The notes beneath the pieces were generated by a model. The model worked only from the letters and a program-made list of their open reading frames with translations, was not told the DNA's origin and did not search any database. DNA of 64,000 bases from CAYOHG01 sp964465125 (GTDB lineage: Bacteria > Planctomycetota > Phycisphaerae > UBA1845 > Fen-1342), in the NCBI GenBank assembly GCA_964465125.1, contig CAYXIO010000015.1, positions 8,479-72,478 on the forward strand, given 5' to 3'. Below are positions 25,352-33,475 of this stretch, piece after piece. A program made the position numbers and the translations under genes. How positions within the stretch are numbered: position 1 is the first letter of the stretch; each line of letters begins with the position of its first letter.

Positions 25352-26485
25352 TCAGGGGCAAACGCCGCTTCCGAAAACCACCAGCAGCTCGGACAAATCC
25401 GACAGGTCGATGTTTCCATCTCCGGTGATGTCGCCCTGCTCGGCCGTCGCGCCGCCGAACATTCCGAAGTTCGACAGCAGAATCGACAGGTCGATCAGGT
25501 CGACGCAGCCGTCGCCGTTGAGGTCCGCCGGCAGATTCGAGCCGAGCGTGATGCTCAGCAGCGGCGCCTTGGCGCCCGGAATGGCCCCGACCGCTTCCTT
25601 GGCGTAAATGAGCGGGAAGCCCCCAGGCGTCCCGCCCAGAATCGTGTCCGTCAGCGACGTGATCGTCACGAATACGCGGCCGGCGTCGAGCTGCTCCGCG
25701 AAGTAGTCGCGGACCCGACCCTCCGACAGGTCCAGATTCACCTCGTAGACCACGTCAAACGGCTCGGTCTGAGCACCCGGTGTGTAGCCCAGCGGCACCC
25801 CGATCGCCCACGGAACCGGCGTGAAGTTCGTAACGCCGTAGGCCGTGTTCCAGCGTCCCAGCACGTTGTCCTCGACGTGGAGCACGTTTCCGGTTCCGGC
25901 CTGGTAGGTGAAGGGGAACGGGTCGCGCGGCGCGGCGCCGAGATTGGTCCCGCCGACGTACGCACTGAATTCGTTCCAGCTTGTTGTGTCGAAGAACGGT
26001 CCGAAGCCGGTCCCGAACAGCTCCAGCGCCCGGCCGGGGTCGGCGTCGCTGCTCTCCCCGTCGGTGTCGCCGGGCTGCCCGCGCGGGACGCCGTCGCCGT
26101 TGACGAACGTGTCGTTGTTGACGTCGTACTGGTACCACTCGTCGGCGCTGAGGTCGATCTGCCAGACCGCCTCGGGATCATTGGTGACCGTTACCGTCAC
26201 GGCGCTGACGTCATAGTTGCCGACGCCGAGCCCGGCGGGGATCAGGCTGGTGGTATCCCAGGCGATGATGACGATCCCGTCGCGGTTGTTGAAATTCAGG
26301 TAGGACGCCACGCCGGTGCCCATCGAGCTGAACATCGACATCGTCGGACGGGAGCCGGGCTGGCCGTCGAACGGGTACTGCCAGCGGTCGTACAGCGGCG
26401 TCGGGAAGTCATAGAGCTCAGCGGCCGGCGCGAACGAAGCCGCCAGCAGCGGCAGCGCCACGGCCGTCATGCGGAAGATTTTCAT
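25352..26485 (-). CDS. secreted protein with dockerin-like repeats
   Basis: A protein of 377 residues. A signal peptide ends near 'SFAPAAE' (about residue 22). The central 280 residues are beta-rich, with acidic calcium-loop-like stretches ('DVNNDTFVNGDG', 'GDTDGESSDADPG'). Two C-terminal dockerin/EF-hand loops read 'DLNGDGCVDLIDLSILLSNFG' in part and 'GDITGDGNIDLSDLSELL'; compare the 6436-7221 protein. Start 26485 is preferred to GTG 26494 because GAGG lies 8 nt ahead of it. Middle gene of the PEP-CTERM/dockerin/prepilin group; spacings of 33 and 31 nt suggest cotranscription. A surface or extracellular matrix role is likely but unproven. Confidence 0.85.
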   Translation of the reverse strand: MKIFRMTAVALPLLAASFAPAAELYDFPTPLYDRWQYPFDGQPGSRPTMSMFSSMGTGVASYLNFNNRDGIVIIAWDTTSLIPAGLGVGNYDVSAVTVTVTNDPEAVWQIDLSADEWYQYDVNNDTFVNGDGVPRGQPGDTDGESSDADPGRALELFGTGFGPFFDTTSWNEFSAYVGGTNLGAAPRDPFPFTYQAGTGNVLHVEDNVLGRWNTAYGVTNFTPVPWAIGVPLGYTPGAQTEPFDVVYEVNLDLSEGRVRDYFAEQLDAGRVFVTITSLTDTILGGTPGGFPLIYAKEAVGAIPGAKAPLLSITLGSNLPADLNGDGCVDLIDLSILLSNFGMFGGATAEQGDITGDGNIDLSDLSELLVVFGSGVCP

Positions 26486-26518
26486 ATCTGACACCTCTTC
26501 ATTCGTGACGCGGGAGGA

Positions 26519-27184
26519 TCAGCGCCGCCGCAGCGCGGCGACCAGGGCGCCCAGCGCAAGCAGCGTCGCCGGCTCGGGCACGATGCCGATCTTGTCCACG
26601 TCGAAGGTGTAGCTGTGATCGACGCCGGCGAGCGTCGCGGAGACGCTGACGCCGATCTGGATGTTCCCGACGTTGCTGAAAACGTCCTCGAACGGGAAGC
26701 CCTCGAGCACGATCTGCGGATTGCTCGGGTCGATCAGGAAGTCGATGTTCGTCCAGGTGTTCGGCATGACCGGGGCGAACTCGACCGCCGCCGCCCCGGG
26801 GAAATTGGCCGGAGTCGCGAAGCGCGCGAAGAACACCAGCGGCTCGGGCGCGTTGTGCCGCACGTTCATGCTGAAGTGCGTCACGCCTTCGGCGATCCAG
26901 TTGCCGACGAACGCGTCGCCGCTCGAGTTGTACGAGTCATGTCCGCGCAGAATGCTCGGCGTGGTGTTGGGGGTCGAATTGACGAAGTTGAACGGACCGG
27001 AGGCGTAGCTGCCTCCGTCAGGACCGCCGGCGGACAGCCAGTCGAGCGGCACGGTGCCGGTCGAGTCGCGCCAGCTCGACGAGCTCGAGGAGAAGTCTTC
27101 GGTGAACGGCACGGCCGCCGCAGAGACCAGGCCCACGAACGCGATGGATGCGATGCCCGCGCAGAGCGAGTGAAATCGACGCAT
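26519..27184 (-). CDS. PEP-CTERM sorting domain protein
   Basis: A protein of 221 residues with a signal peptide (about 1-24), a Ser-rich start, a beta-rich domain and a C-terminal sorting signal 'VPEPATLLALGALVAALRRR': the PEP motif, a hydrophobic helix and a basic tail. PEP-CTERM proteins are known to be processed by exosortase and are linked to exopolysaccharide-rich envelopes; no exosortase is in this window. AAGGG 6-7 nt before the ATG supports the start. First gene of the minus-strand group that continues with the dockerin and prepilin-type proteins. Confidence 0.92.
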   Translation of the reverse strand: MRRFHSLCAGIASIAFVGLVSAAAVPFTEDFSSSSSSWRDSTGTVPLDWLSAGGPDGGSYASGPFNFVNSTPNTTPSILRGHDSYNSSGDAFVGNWIAEGVTHFSMNVRHNAPEPLVFFARFATPANFPGAAAVEFAPVMPNTWTNIDFLIDPSNPQIVLEGFPFEDVFSNVGNIQIGVSVSATLAGVDHSYTFDVDKIGIVPEPATLLALGALVAALRRR

Positions 27185-27392
27185 GTTTTCCCTTCTTCTT
27201 TCCCGAACTTATGAACGCGCTGCGACGCGGCCTGCAACAGCGGGCCGGTAGCGCTTCGTGTAGGCAATGCATGCAGACGCGGGCCGGATGAGCCGACAAG
27301 TGTGCCGCCGGAATGCACCCGGCCGCGGCTGCGATGCCTGAACTAGAACCCAATCAGTAGAGTGAGGCCTTGAGCGAAACGTCCGCCGTACG

Positions 27393-27911
27393 TCAGGCCG
27401 CGCAGGGAGGGGCGCGATTGACCGATCCGTGCGATAGCCAGCGCGGATCGCGAGGAGGCAGGAGATCGCGGCAGATGGCCGCAACGAATAGACGCAGGCC
27501 GCTGCCAGCTCCGCGCCGCGCGGTGGCCGTACGCCTCGCAGGGGCGTATCTGCGCAGCAGGAGCGTACCGGCCAACAGCGAAGCGCCGCTGGCCAGAACA
27601 ATGGCCTGACCGGTGGTCAGAGAGTCGGGGGTGTGAGGCTGGGTGGAATCCAGCACGCGCGCGTGCAGCAGCACGACGCCGGCGGTGATCGCCAGGGCCG
27701 AACGGGCGTTCAGCTTCACCCGCAACCAAGGTACGTCGAGCAGCTTTAGGACGAAGAAGCTCTGCGAAAAGAGCAGAATCAGCGTGCCGAGCAGGTCCGT
27801 CGCCGACACGGCGCTGATCGTCGCTTTGACGTGGCCCGCCAGCAGGACGACCCACAGCGCCCGCCAGGCGAGCGAGTGCGACAAACGTGAATGAGTCGAT
27901 GTCGACGTCAC
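27393..27911 (-). CDS. hypothetical multi-pass membrane protein
   Basis: A protein of 172 residues with a GTG start; AAGGG lies 8 nt upstream. Hydrophobic helices are visible at about 16-36, 38-60, 70-85 and 100-118 ('ALWVVLLAGHVKATISAV', 'LLGTLILLFSQSFFVLKLL', 'ALAITAGVVLLHARVL', 'AIVLASGASLLAGTLLL'). The last 55 residues are Arg/Pro-rich and unlike the rest, so the true C-terminus may be disturbed by a frameshift. No family is recognised. It lies 129 nt downstream of heme oxygenase in the same direction, and the sequence before it shares GTGTCAAGT (27945-27953) with the heme oxygenase promoter. Confidence 0.6.
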   Translation of the reverse strand: MTSTSTHSRLSHSLAWRALWVVLLAGHVKATISAVSATDLLGTLILLFSQSFFVLKLLDVPWLRVKLNARSALAITAGVVLLHARVLDSTQPHTPDSLTTGQAIVLASGASLLAGTLLLRRYAPARRTATARRGAGSGLRLFVAAICRDLLPPRDPRWLSHGSVNRAPPCAA

Positions 27912-28040
27912 GTTAGTGTCCCTTGGTACGACCAGGCGACTTGCGTGTCAAGTAAGCAAGTGACGTACCATTGCGGCCGGGCGGCAATTGTCCGCATCCG
28001 ACAAATCGACTGAAAGCCGCGCCGCCCGCGGCGGCGCCCC

Positions 28041-28691
28041 TCAGGCAGTCTGCGGAACCGGTCGGCCGGCCGTGCTCCGGTGCAGCTCGTCGTCCAACTC
28101 GGCCACCCGGTCAAACGTGAAGCGCGCCGCCGAGACCATCGCGTCGCGCTCTTCAGCGCTGAACTCGACACGATCCATCCGCTCCTTGAACGCCACCCAG
28201 AGGCCGCGCTGCGCGTCGCCGTGCGGGTCGAGGTAGCGTAGCCCCGGCCCGGGAGCAAGCCCGAGCCCCTTCATCAGGGCCCGCGCGATGAAGCGGGCTC
28301 CGTTCTTGCTGCCTTCGAACACATAGAAGACCCCGAGGACGGCAGCGGGCTGCGCGTGCCTCCAGCGGCGGATTTCCGCGATCAGGGCCTGTGCGGAAGG
28401 CAGCGGCTCAATCGCATCGACGTTCACATCCAGCCATTGCAAGTCCGCGCGCAGGTTCGCTTCCTGAAGCAGGTTAGGCGGAATCAGGCCCGCGAGCCGC
28501 GAATCCCCTTCGACGATGGGAACCGCTTCCGATTCGAGCGTCGAGTGAATGAGCAGACGTTGCCCCAGGTAGGCGGCGTACGTCTCGCGGGTAATGCGTC
28601 CGCTGGCCAGATTCTGCTCAAGCGGGCGCCCCTCGGCGCGCTTGTGATGCTCGCTTGTCTCGTCGCGAAGCCGCTGCATGATGCTCAACAT
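28041..28691 (-). CDS. heme oxygenase (biliverdin-producing)
   Basis: A protein of 216 residues of the HO-1/HmuO family, which oxidises heme to biliverdin, CO and Fe(II). The N-terminal helix 'RDETSEHHKRAEGRPLEQ' supplies the proximal histidine, and the distal helix 'GVFYVFEGSKNGARFIAR' corresponds to the 'Y-V-x-E-G-S-x-x-G-G' region of the family; here the glycine pair is N-G. Length matches the family. ATG 28691 with AGGGG about 9 nt upstream is preferred over 28748. It follows a 46-residue membrane protein by 40 nt, and both are behind a near-consensus promoter with dyads, so iron or heme control is plausible. Biliverdin could serve iron release or a bacteriophytochrome; neither partner is in the window. 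Confidence 0.9.
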   Translation of the reverse strand: MLSIMQRLRDETSEHHKRAEGRPLEQNLASGRITRETYAAYLGQRLLIHSTLESEAVPIVEGDSRLAGLIPPNLLQEANLRADLQWLDVNVDAIEPLPSAQALIAEIRRWRHAQPAAVLGVFYVFEGSKNGARFIARALMKGLGLAPGPGLRYLDPHGDAQRGLWVAFKERMDRVEFSAEERDAMVSAARFTFDRVAELDDELHRSTAGRPVPQTA

Positions 28692-28731
28692 GGCACAATT
28701 CCCCTCTTTCCGCGATTCCACCCAGGGCGAG

Positions 28732-28872
28732 TCAACCGCAACTCTCAACGAGGATCACCGGCACGATGAGCCAGGCCAGCCCCTTGAAGAGAAAGAAGAC
28801 GAAGCCGGCGATTCCGAGACGCCGAAACCACTCCTTGGTTCGTCGCAGGGTATCCGACGAGCTCTGCAACAC
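28732..28872 (-). CDS. 46-residue membrane miniprotein
   Basis: A GTG start with GAGAGG 6 nt upstream opens a 46-residue frame: a polar start ('SSSDTLRRTKEWFRRLG'), one hydrophobic helix ('IAGFVFFLFKGLAWLIVPVI') and a short tail ending 'ESCG'. The pattern 'RRLGIAGFVFFLFKGLAWL' resembles small conserved planctomycete proteins of unknown function that I recall only by style. It is the first gene of the heme oxygenase transcript, 40 nt ahead of it. It may assist a membrane partner or be a regulatory leader peptide, although codon content and hydrophobicity favour a real protein. Confidence 0.65.
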   Translation of the reverse strand: MLQSSSDTLRRTKEWFRRLGIAGFVFFLFKGLAWLIVPVILVESCG

Positions 28873-28958
28873 GCCTCGCCTCTCTCGTCCGGCCCGGTAG
28901 CGGATTCTCGACGCTGATCCGCCGCGTGCAGAAGTTCTAATAGCAATACGCCTGGTTG

Positions 28959-28987
28959 ATATATAAAACACATGCGTGTCTGTGTCA
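28959..28987 (-). promoter_or_regulatory. near-consensus promoter of the heme oxygenase operon
   Basis: Minus-strand TTGACA (28982-28987), a perfect -35 box, is 17 bases from TATATA (28959-28964). A dyad ACACGCATGTGT (28968-28979) lies in the spacer, and TGTGTCAAGTCACACA (28980-28995) overlaps the -35 box; both could be operators. In this GC-rich window such an AT-rich, consensus-like promoter stands out. Confidence 0.8.
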
Positions 28988-29119
28988 AGTCACACACTGG
29001 CTGCGCGACTTTTCGTAGCGGCCTGCGGCGCTCCCCCGGTTTCCGACCGGTCTGCTTCGTCGGGTGACGAACGTCGAGCCTAGACCGTCCCGCGCGCGTT
29101 CTAACCAGTCAATCCTAAG

Positions 29120-29818
29120 CTACTTGCGTACAAACAGTGTCTGTCCGGCTAGAGCGCCCAGATCGTCGCGCGCACAGGCGGCGATCGCGCTCGCAACCTC
29201 CTCTGGGTCGAGGACCGCCTCCGCCGGCAAATCCGGAAATCGCTCGCGCAGCATGCGCGTCTCGACTGCACCTGGCGCTACCGCGACCACGCGGATGCCG
29301 AACGGCTTGCCTTCCTCGTTCATCGCTTGGGTGAACAGATTCACCCAGGCCTTGCACGCCCCGTACACGGCGAAACCGGGGAACGGCGACTGCGACGCGA
29401 CCGAGGAGATGTTGACGATCACGCCGCCTCCGCCGGTTCTCATCAGCGGCCAGACTTCGCGCGTCATGTAGAAAACCGACGAAATGTTGACGTCGACGCA
29501 CGCGCGGAATTCCTCGTCCGTAAGCGCCTCGATCGGCGCCAGCGGGGCGGCGCCCGCGTTGTTCACCAGCACGTCTACCCGCCCGAAGCTTTCGCAGGCG
29601 GCGGCGATCACCCGCCGCGCGCCGGCGACCTGCGAGACATCCGCGACGACCGCTTCGCAGAGAGCGCCTTCCTCGCGAACGCACTGCTGCGCTTCCATCA
29701 ACGCCGCCTCACCGCGCGCCGCCAGCACCAGGTTCGCCCCTTCGCGCGCGAAGGCCATCGCCGCGGCCCGTCCGATTCCCAGACTCCCGCCCGTAATGAC
29801 GCAGGTGCGTGCGGACAT
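29120..29818 (-). CDS. short-chain dehydrogenase/reductase
   Basis: A classical SDR of 232 residues: cofactor motif 'TGGSLGIG' (9-16), 'NNAG' near 86-89, catalytic Ser in 'NISSVAS', and 'YGACK' with the catalytic Tyr and Lys. The 'AARGEAALMEAQ' region after beta-2 suits NADP(H) binding. C-terminal 'VAPGAVETRMLRERFPDLP' is the usual substrate-loop region. Substrate unknown. ATG 29818 has GAGGAG 5 nt upstream; the longer frame to 29899 adds a basic non-homologous extension. It ends 132 nt before the heme oxygenase promoter and is divergent from the PTPS-like gene. Confidence 0.92.
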   Translation of the reverse strand: MSARTCVITGGSLGIGRAAAMAFAREGANLVLAARGEAALMEAQQCVREEGALCEAVVADVSQVAGARRVIAAACESFGRVDVLVNNAGAAPLAPIEALTDEEFRACVDVNISSVFYMTREVWPLMRTGGGGVIVNISSVASQSPFPGFAVYGACKAWVNLFTQAMNEEGKPFGIRVVAVAPGAVETRMLRERFPDLPAEAVLDPEEVASAIAACARDDLGALAGQTLFVRK

Positions 29819-29948
29819 GTGTGCTCCTCGACGCGGACTCGAATGACGCTCGCTCAGTCGCCCCGCGGGGACGATAGGTAGCCGCGCCGGTCGGGTCAAA
29901 CCCGCAGACGATCAGCGCGAGATCGCCCCGCCGGCGACGCCCGCCAGC

Positions 29949-29954
29949 TACAAT
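29949..29954 (+). promoter_or_regulatory. -10-like TACAAT 7 nt before a start codon
   Basis: TACAAT ends 7 nt before the ATG of the PTPS-like gene. No Shine-Dalgarno sequence lies between them, and no good -35 box is visible. The geometry fits a leaderless transcript. Confidence 0.5.
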
Positions 29955-29961
29955 CACCGGC

Positions 29962-30768
29962 ATGATCCGGCTGACGCGCGAAGTTCGCTTTTCGGTAGAC
30001 CGCGACTGGGCCGGGCACATCGAGTTCTCGCGCCCCGTGACCAATTCCTGGGGCGGCTGGCCCAGCGCTGTCGGGCTGGTGCCCTTTCTGTGCCTGCGCG
30101 CCACCATCAGCGGCGAGCCCGACCGCGAGACCGGCTACGTCTGCAACATTACGCTGCTGGATCAGTTGCTTCGGGCACACGCCATCCCCTACGCCGCCGA
30201 GCAACTGCGGGCGCGCGGCTGGCGGCTGTCCGCGGAGAACCTGCTGCGGGCGATCCGCGCGCAGGTTGTGCGGCGAACCCCGACGAATACGCACATGGCC
30301 CGGCTGGAGTTGGCCTGCACGCCGCACTTGAGCTACGCCATCGACGAGAGGGACCCGAGCATGGTGGAGCTGACACAGCAATTCGAGTTTTCGGCCGCGC
30401 ATCGCCTGCACTGCCCGCGGCTCAGCGATGAAGAGAACCGCCGCATCTTCGGCAAGTGCAACAACCCCAACGGCCACGGCCACAATTATCTTGTCGAGGT
30501 GACGGTTGCGGGCGAGCCGGACCCGGACAGCGGCGCGGTGCTTCCGCTCCCGCAATTCGAGCAGATCGTCAGGCAGAGGGTGATCGACGTGTTCGATCAC
30601 ACGCACCTGAACGCGGACACGGAGCCGTTTGGCACGCTCAACCCCAGCGTCGAGAACATCGCCCGGGTCATCTGGGGCCTGCTCGCCGGTGAGGTCGGCC
30701 CGGCCCGGTTGCGGCGGGTTCGAGTTCACGAGACGCCCAAGACCTGGGCCGACTACCAGGAAGATTGA
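29962..30768 (+). CDS. two-domain PTPS/QueD-like protein
   Basis: A protein of 268 residues, twice the QueD length. The C-terminal half (about 134-268) is a complete 6-pyruvoyl-tetrahydropterin/6-carboxytetrahydropterin synthase domain: zinc ligands His147 in 'FSAAHRLHC', His172 and His174 in 'NGHGHNY', the nucleophilic Cys166 in 'FGKCNNPNGHGH', the 'FDHTHLN' catalytic Asp/His and Glu257. The N-terminal half (1-130) looks like a PTPS domain that has lost the His ligands ('FSVDRDWAGHIEF') and Cys. The active half should convert dihydroneopterin triphosphate to carboxytetrahydropterin for queuosine or a pterin. The start has no ribosome-binding site. No other queuosine gene is adjacent. Confidence 0.82.
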   Translation: MIRLTREVRFSVDRDWAGHIEFSRPVTNSWGGWPSAVGLVPFLCLRATISGEPDRETGYVCNITLLDQLLRAHAIPYAAEQLRARGWRLSAENLLRAIRAQVVRRTPTNTHMARLELACTPHLSYAIDERDPSMVELTQQFEFSAAHRLHCPRLSDEENRRIFGKCNNPNGHGHNYLVEVTVAGEPDPDSGAVLPLPQFEQIVRQRVIDVFDHTHLNADTEPFGTLNPSVENIARVIWGLLAGEVGPARLRRVRVHETPKTWADYQED

Positions 30769-30851
30769 GCGGCGCGCGGGCACGCCTCGAAGCGGATTCC
30801 GCCGGGGATAGATTCTGTCGCGGCCCTGGTCCGCGATGAAGAGGGCCGAAC

Positions 30852-32288
30852 ATGTTGAGGATTCCGATTCTCCGGCACGGGCGGGTGTACTTCAGCGCCG
30901 AGTCTGCGCTGCTCGTGCACCACGCGACCGGCACGCCGCTGGCCGAAGTCAGCCAGGCCAACCCGGGTCTGATCGTGCGCGACATTCATCACATGGATTC
31001 GCATGTGCTGGAGCCGTTTACGGTCGGTGAGCTGATCGGCATGTGCCGCCGAGCCGCGGACATCTTCATGGACTCGACGCTGGCCGGCGGCGAAGAGGCG
31101 CAGAGCTTCGACGAGTACATTTGCAACCTGTCCGCGACGACGGGGATGCCGGTCGGTTATTGCCGAAGCAACGCGGCCAAGATCGCGCGGGTGTTGTCCG
31201 AGATGGACAGCGTGCTCGCGGGTCTGACGCGCGGAATCAGCCTGGACATTCTCGATGACGGCTACGGCTCGCAGAACGGTCACACGCTGAGTTTCTTTCG
31301 AGCGGGTCGCCTCTTCGGCGCGGTGCTTCCGAGCAATTCGCCGGGCGTTCATTCGCTGTGGCTGCCGGCGTTGCCCCTGAAGGCGCCCGTGGTGCTCAAG
31401 CCGGGGCGCGAAGAGCCCTGGACGCCGCTGCGCATCATCCAGTCGCTCGTTGCGGCCGGATTGCCCGCCGAGGCGTTCGGCTTCTATCCCACCGATCATG
31501 CCGGCGCCAACGAGCTGCTCTACCACGTGGACCGCGGCATGCTCTTCGGCGACGCGGCGACGACCGCGGCCTGGCGCGGCGACCCGCGCATTGAGCTGCA
31601 CGGCCCCGGCTACAGCAAGATCCTGCTGGGCGACGACTGCGCCGACGATTGGGAGAGGCACGTCGAGTTGATGGTGACGTCGATTGCGGCCAACGGCGGG
31701 CGCTCGTGCATCAACGCCTCAGCGGTCTGGACACCCCGCCACGGGCGCAAGATCGCCGCCGCTCTGGCCCAGCGGCTCGCCAAGGTGCGCGCCTTGCCCG
31801 TGGACGACGAACGGGCCGAGTTGGCGGCGTTCGCCAATCCCCGCACGGCAGAGGCGATCTCCAGCATGATCGACGCCGGTCTGCGCGCGCCGGGCGCGGT
31901 CGACGTCAGCGAGCTGGCGCGCGGCGGTCCGCGCCTGGTGCGTGACGGACGAATCGCCTACCTGCTGCCGACCGTGGTCTGGTGCGAGCCCGATGCCGCG
32001 AATCCCGCGGCGCATCCGCTCGCCAACCGCGAGTTCCTTTTCCCCTACGCGTCGGTGATTGAATGCCCGGTGGCCGACATGCCGCGCTGCATCGGCCCGA
32101 CGCTGGTGGTCAGCGCCGTCAGCCAGGATCGTCGCTTCGCCGATGCGCTGATGGCCTCTGCCAACGTCGACCGGCTGAACGTGGGCCCGATTCCGACCTG
32201 GCGGATCGGTTGGGACCAGCCGCACGAAGGGAACCTCTTCGAGCTGCTCTATCGCCAGCGCGCGTTTCAGATCGAGCCGGCGGCATGA
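30852..32288 (+). CDS. aldehyde dehydrogenase family protein
   Basis: A protein of 478 residues with the ALDH plan: 'GAVLPSNSPGVH' (158-167) and Lys183 in 'VVLKPGREEPW' for NAD(P) binding, 'IELHGPGYSKILL' with the putative general base Glu248, and the catalytic Cys286 in 'ANGGRSCINAS'. The motif after Glu is HGPGYSK where the common form is LGGKxP, so it belongs to a divergent ALDH branch. GAGGG precedes the ATG by about 8 nt. It overlaps the iron-dependent alcohol dehydrogenase by ATGA, which implies joint aldehyde/alcohol metabolism. The acyl product (acid or acyl-CoA) cannot be told from the sequence. No microcompartment shell gene is nearby. Confidence 0.88.
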   Translation: MLRIPILRHGRVYFSAESALLVHHATGTPLAEVSQANPGLIVRDIHHMDSHVLEPFTVGELIGMCRRAADIFMDSTLAGGEEAQSFDEYICNLSATTGMPVGYCRSNAAKIARVLSEMDSVLAGLTRGISLDILDDGYGSQNGHTLSFFRAGRLFGAVLPSNSPGVHSLWLPALPLKAPVVLKPGREEPWTPLRIIQSLVAAGLPAEAFGFYPTDHAGANELLYHVDRGMLFGDAATTAAWRGDPRIELHGPGYSKILLGDDCADDWERHVELMVTSIAANGGRSCINASAVWTPRHGRKIAAALAQRLAKVRALPVDDERAELAAFANPRTAEAISSMIDAGLRAPGAVDVSELARGGPRLVRDGRIAYLLPTVVWCEPDAANPAAHPLANREFLFPYASVIECPVADMPRCIGPTLVVSAVSQDRRFADALMASANVDRLNVGPIPTWRIGWDQPHEGNLFELLYRQRAFQIEPAA

Positions 32289-33475
32289 GCCCCGACGGTC
32301 CTTCAGCGCCGCCCTTCGATGCGAACTCGCCGCTCGGCGAGGTGATTCGCGCCCGGCTGGACGATTCTCCCGTGCGCGTCGACTTTGCCGCCGGCGCGCT
32401 CCAGCGACTGGGCGCGCGCGCGGCCGAGCGCGGCGCACGCCGGGCGCTGCTCGTGGCGGATCCCGCCATGCGCGCGCCGGGTTTTCTGAACACTGCGCTC
32501 CATGCCCTTGCCAGTGCGGGAGTCGAGTTCTGCGTGTTCGAGCGGCTCACGCCCAACCCGACGACGCGCACGGTGGCGGATGCCGTCGCGTTCGTGGGCG
32601 GCCGGCCGATCGACTTCGTCGTCGCGCTCGGCGGCGGCAGCGCCATGGACTGCGCCAAGGGCGCGAACCTGCTGCTCACGAACGGCGGGGCGCTGCGCGA
32701 CTATCGCGGCACGAACCGCGCAGCGCTGCCGATGCTGCCGTCGATCCTGATTCCGACGACCGCGGGCACCGGCAGCGAAGCCCAGTCCTTCGCCCTGATC
32801 AGCGACGAGCACACGCACGAGAAGATGGCCTGCGGCGATCGTCGCCAGCCGGGCCAGGGCGGGCTTCGCCCGTGCGTCGCGATCCTCGACCCGGACCTGA
32901 CGCGCACGCAGCCGCTCGGCGTCGCCGCGGCGACCGGCATCGACGCGCTCACGCACGCGGTCGAATCGGCCGGCTGCCATGCTCGCACTGAATCGTCGCG
33001 CGCCCTCGCGCGCCTGGCTTGGCAGCTTCTCTCGGGCTCGTTCGCGCACAGTCTGGAGCAGCCTGAGGATGATGCGGCGCGGGCGGCGATGCTGCTGGGC
33101 GCGCATCTGGCGGGCGCCGCGATCGAGGCTTCGATGCTGGGTGCGGCGCACGCCTGCGCCAATCCGCTGACGGCTCGGTTTGACATCACGCACGGGATCG
33201 CCGTCGGGCTGATGCTGCCTCACGTCATTCGATTCAACGTGTCCGGCGGCGCCAACCCCTACGCCGACCTCGCAGCCGATCCGGCGGATCTGCTGACCGC
33301 CTTTTGCAGGATGCACGCCGTCGCCGGACTGCCGTGCCGCCTGAGCGAGCTCGGCATTCCGTCGAGCGCGCTGCCGGAGCTGGCCCGCGAGGCCGCCGAG
33401 CAGTGGACGGCGCGCTTCAACCCGGTTCCGGTCGGGTTGGAGGAACTGCTGACGATGTACGGCGAGGCCTATTGA
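32285..33475 (+). CDS. iron-containing alcohol dehydrogenase
   Basis: A protein of 396 residues of the group III (FucO/AdhB-like) family. 'ALGGGSAMDCAKG' (114-126) is the nucleotide-binding GGGS motif, 'PTTAGTGSEAQ' (158-167) follows, and the metal ligands are Asp220 and His224 in 'GIDALTHAVE', His289 in 'GAAHACANPL' and His303 in 'DITHGIAVG'. It interconverts an alcohol and an aldehyde with NAD(P). Translationally coupled to the upstream ALDH (ATGA), so an alcohol-aldehyde-acid route is likely. The stop overlaps the mutY start by one base (TGATG), although mutY has an unrelated role. Confidence 0.93.
   Translation: MSPDGPSAPPFDANSPLGEVIRARLDDSPVRVDFAAGALQRLGARAAERGARRALLVADPAMRAPGFLNTALHALASAGVEFCVFERLTPNPTTRTVADAVAFVGGRPIDFVVALGGGSAMDCAKGANLLLTNGGALRDYRGTNRAALPMLPSILIPTTAGTGSEAQSFALISDEHTHEKMACGDRRQPGQGGLRPCVAILDPDLTRTQPLGVAAATGIDALTHAVESAGCHARTESSRALARLAWQLLSGSFAHSLEQPEDDAARAAMLLGAHLAGAAIEASMLGAAHACANPLTARFDITHGIAVGLMLPHVIRFNVSGGANPYADLAADPADLLTAFCRMHAVAGLPCRLSELGIPSSALPELAREAAEQWTARFNPVPVGLEELLTMYGEAY

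Noticed and set aside
27923..27951. Promoter TTGACA-N17-TACCAA before the 27393-27911 gene
   Set aside because: The -10 match is poor, and it overlaps the Shine-Dalgarno sequence, which would then not be transcribed; only the shared GTGTCAAGT motif is kept as an observation.
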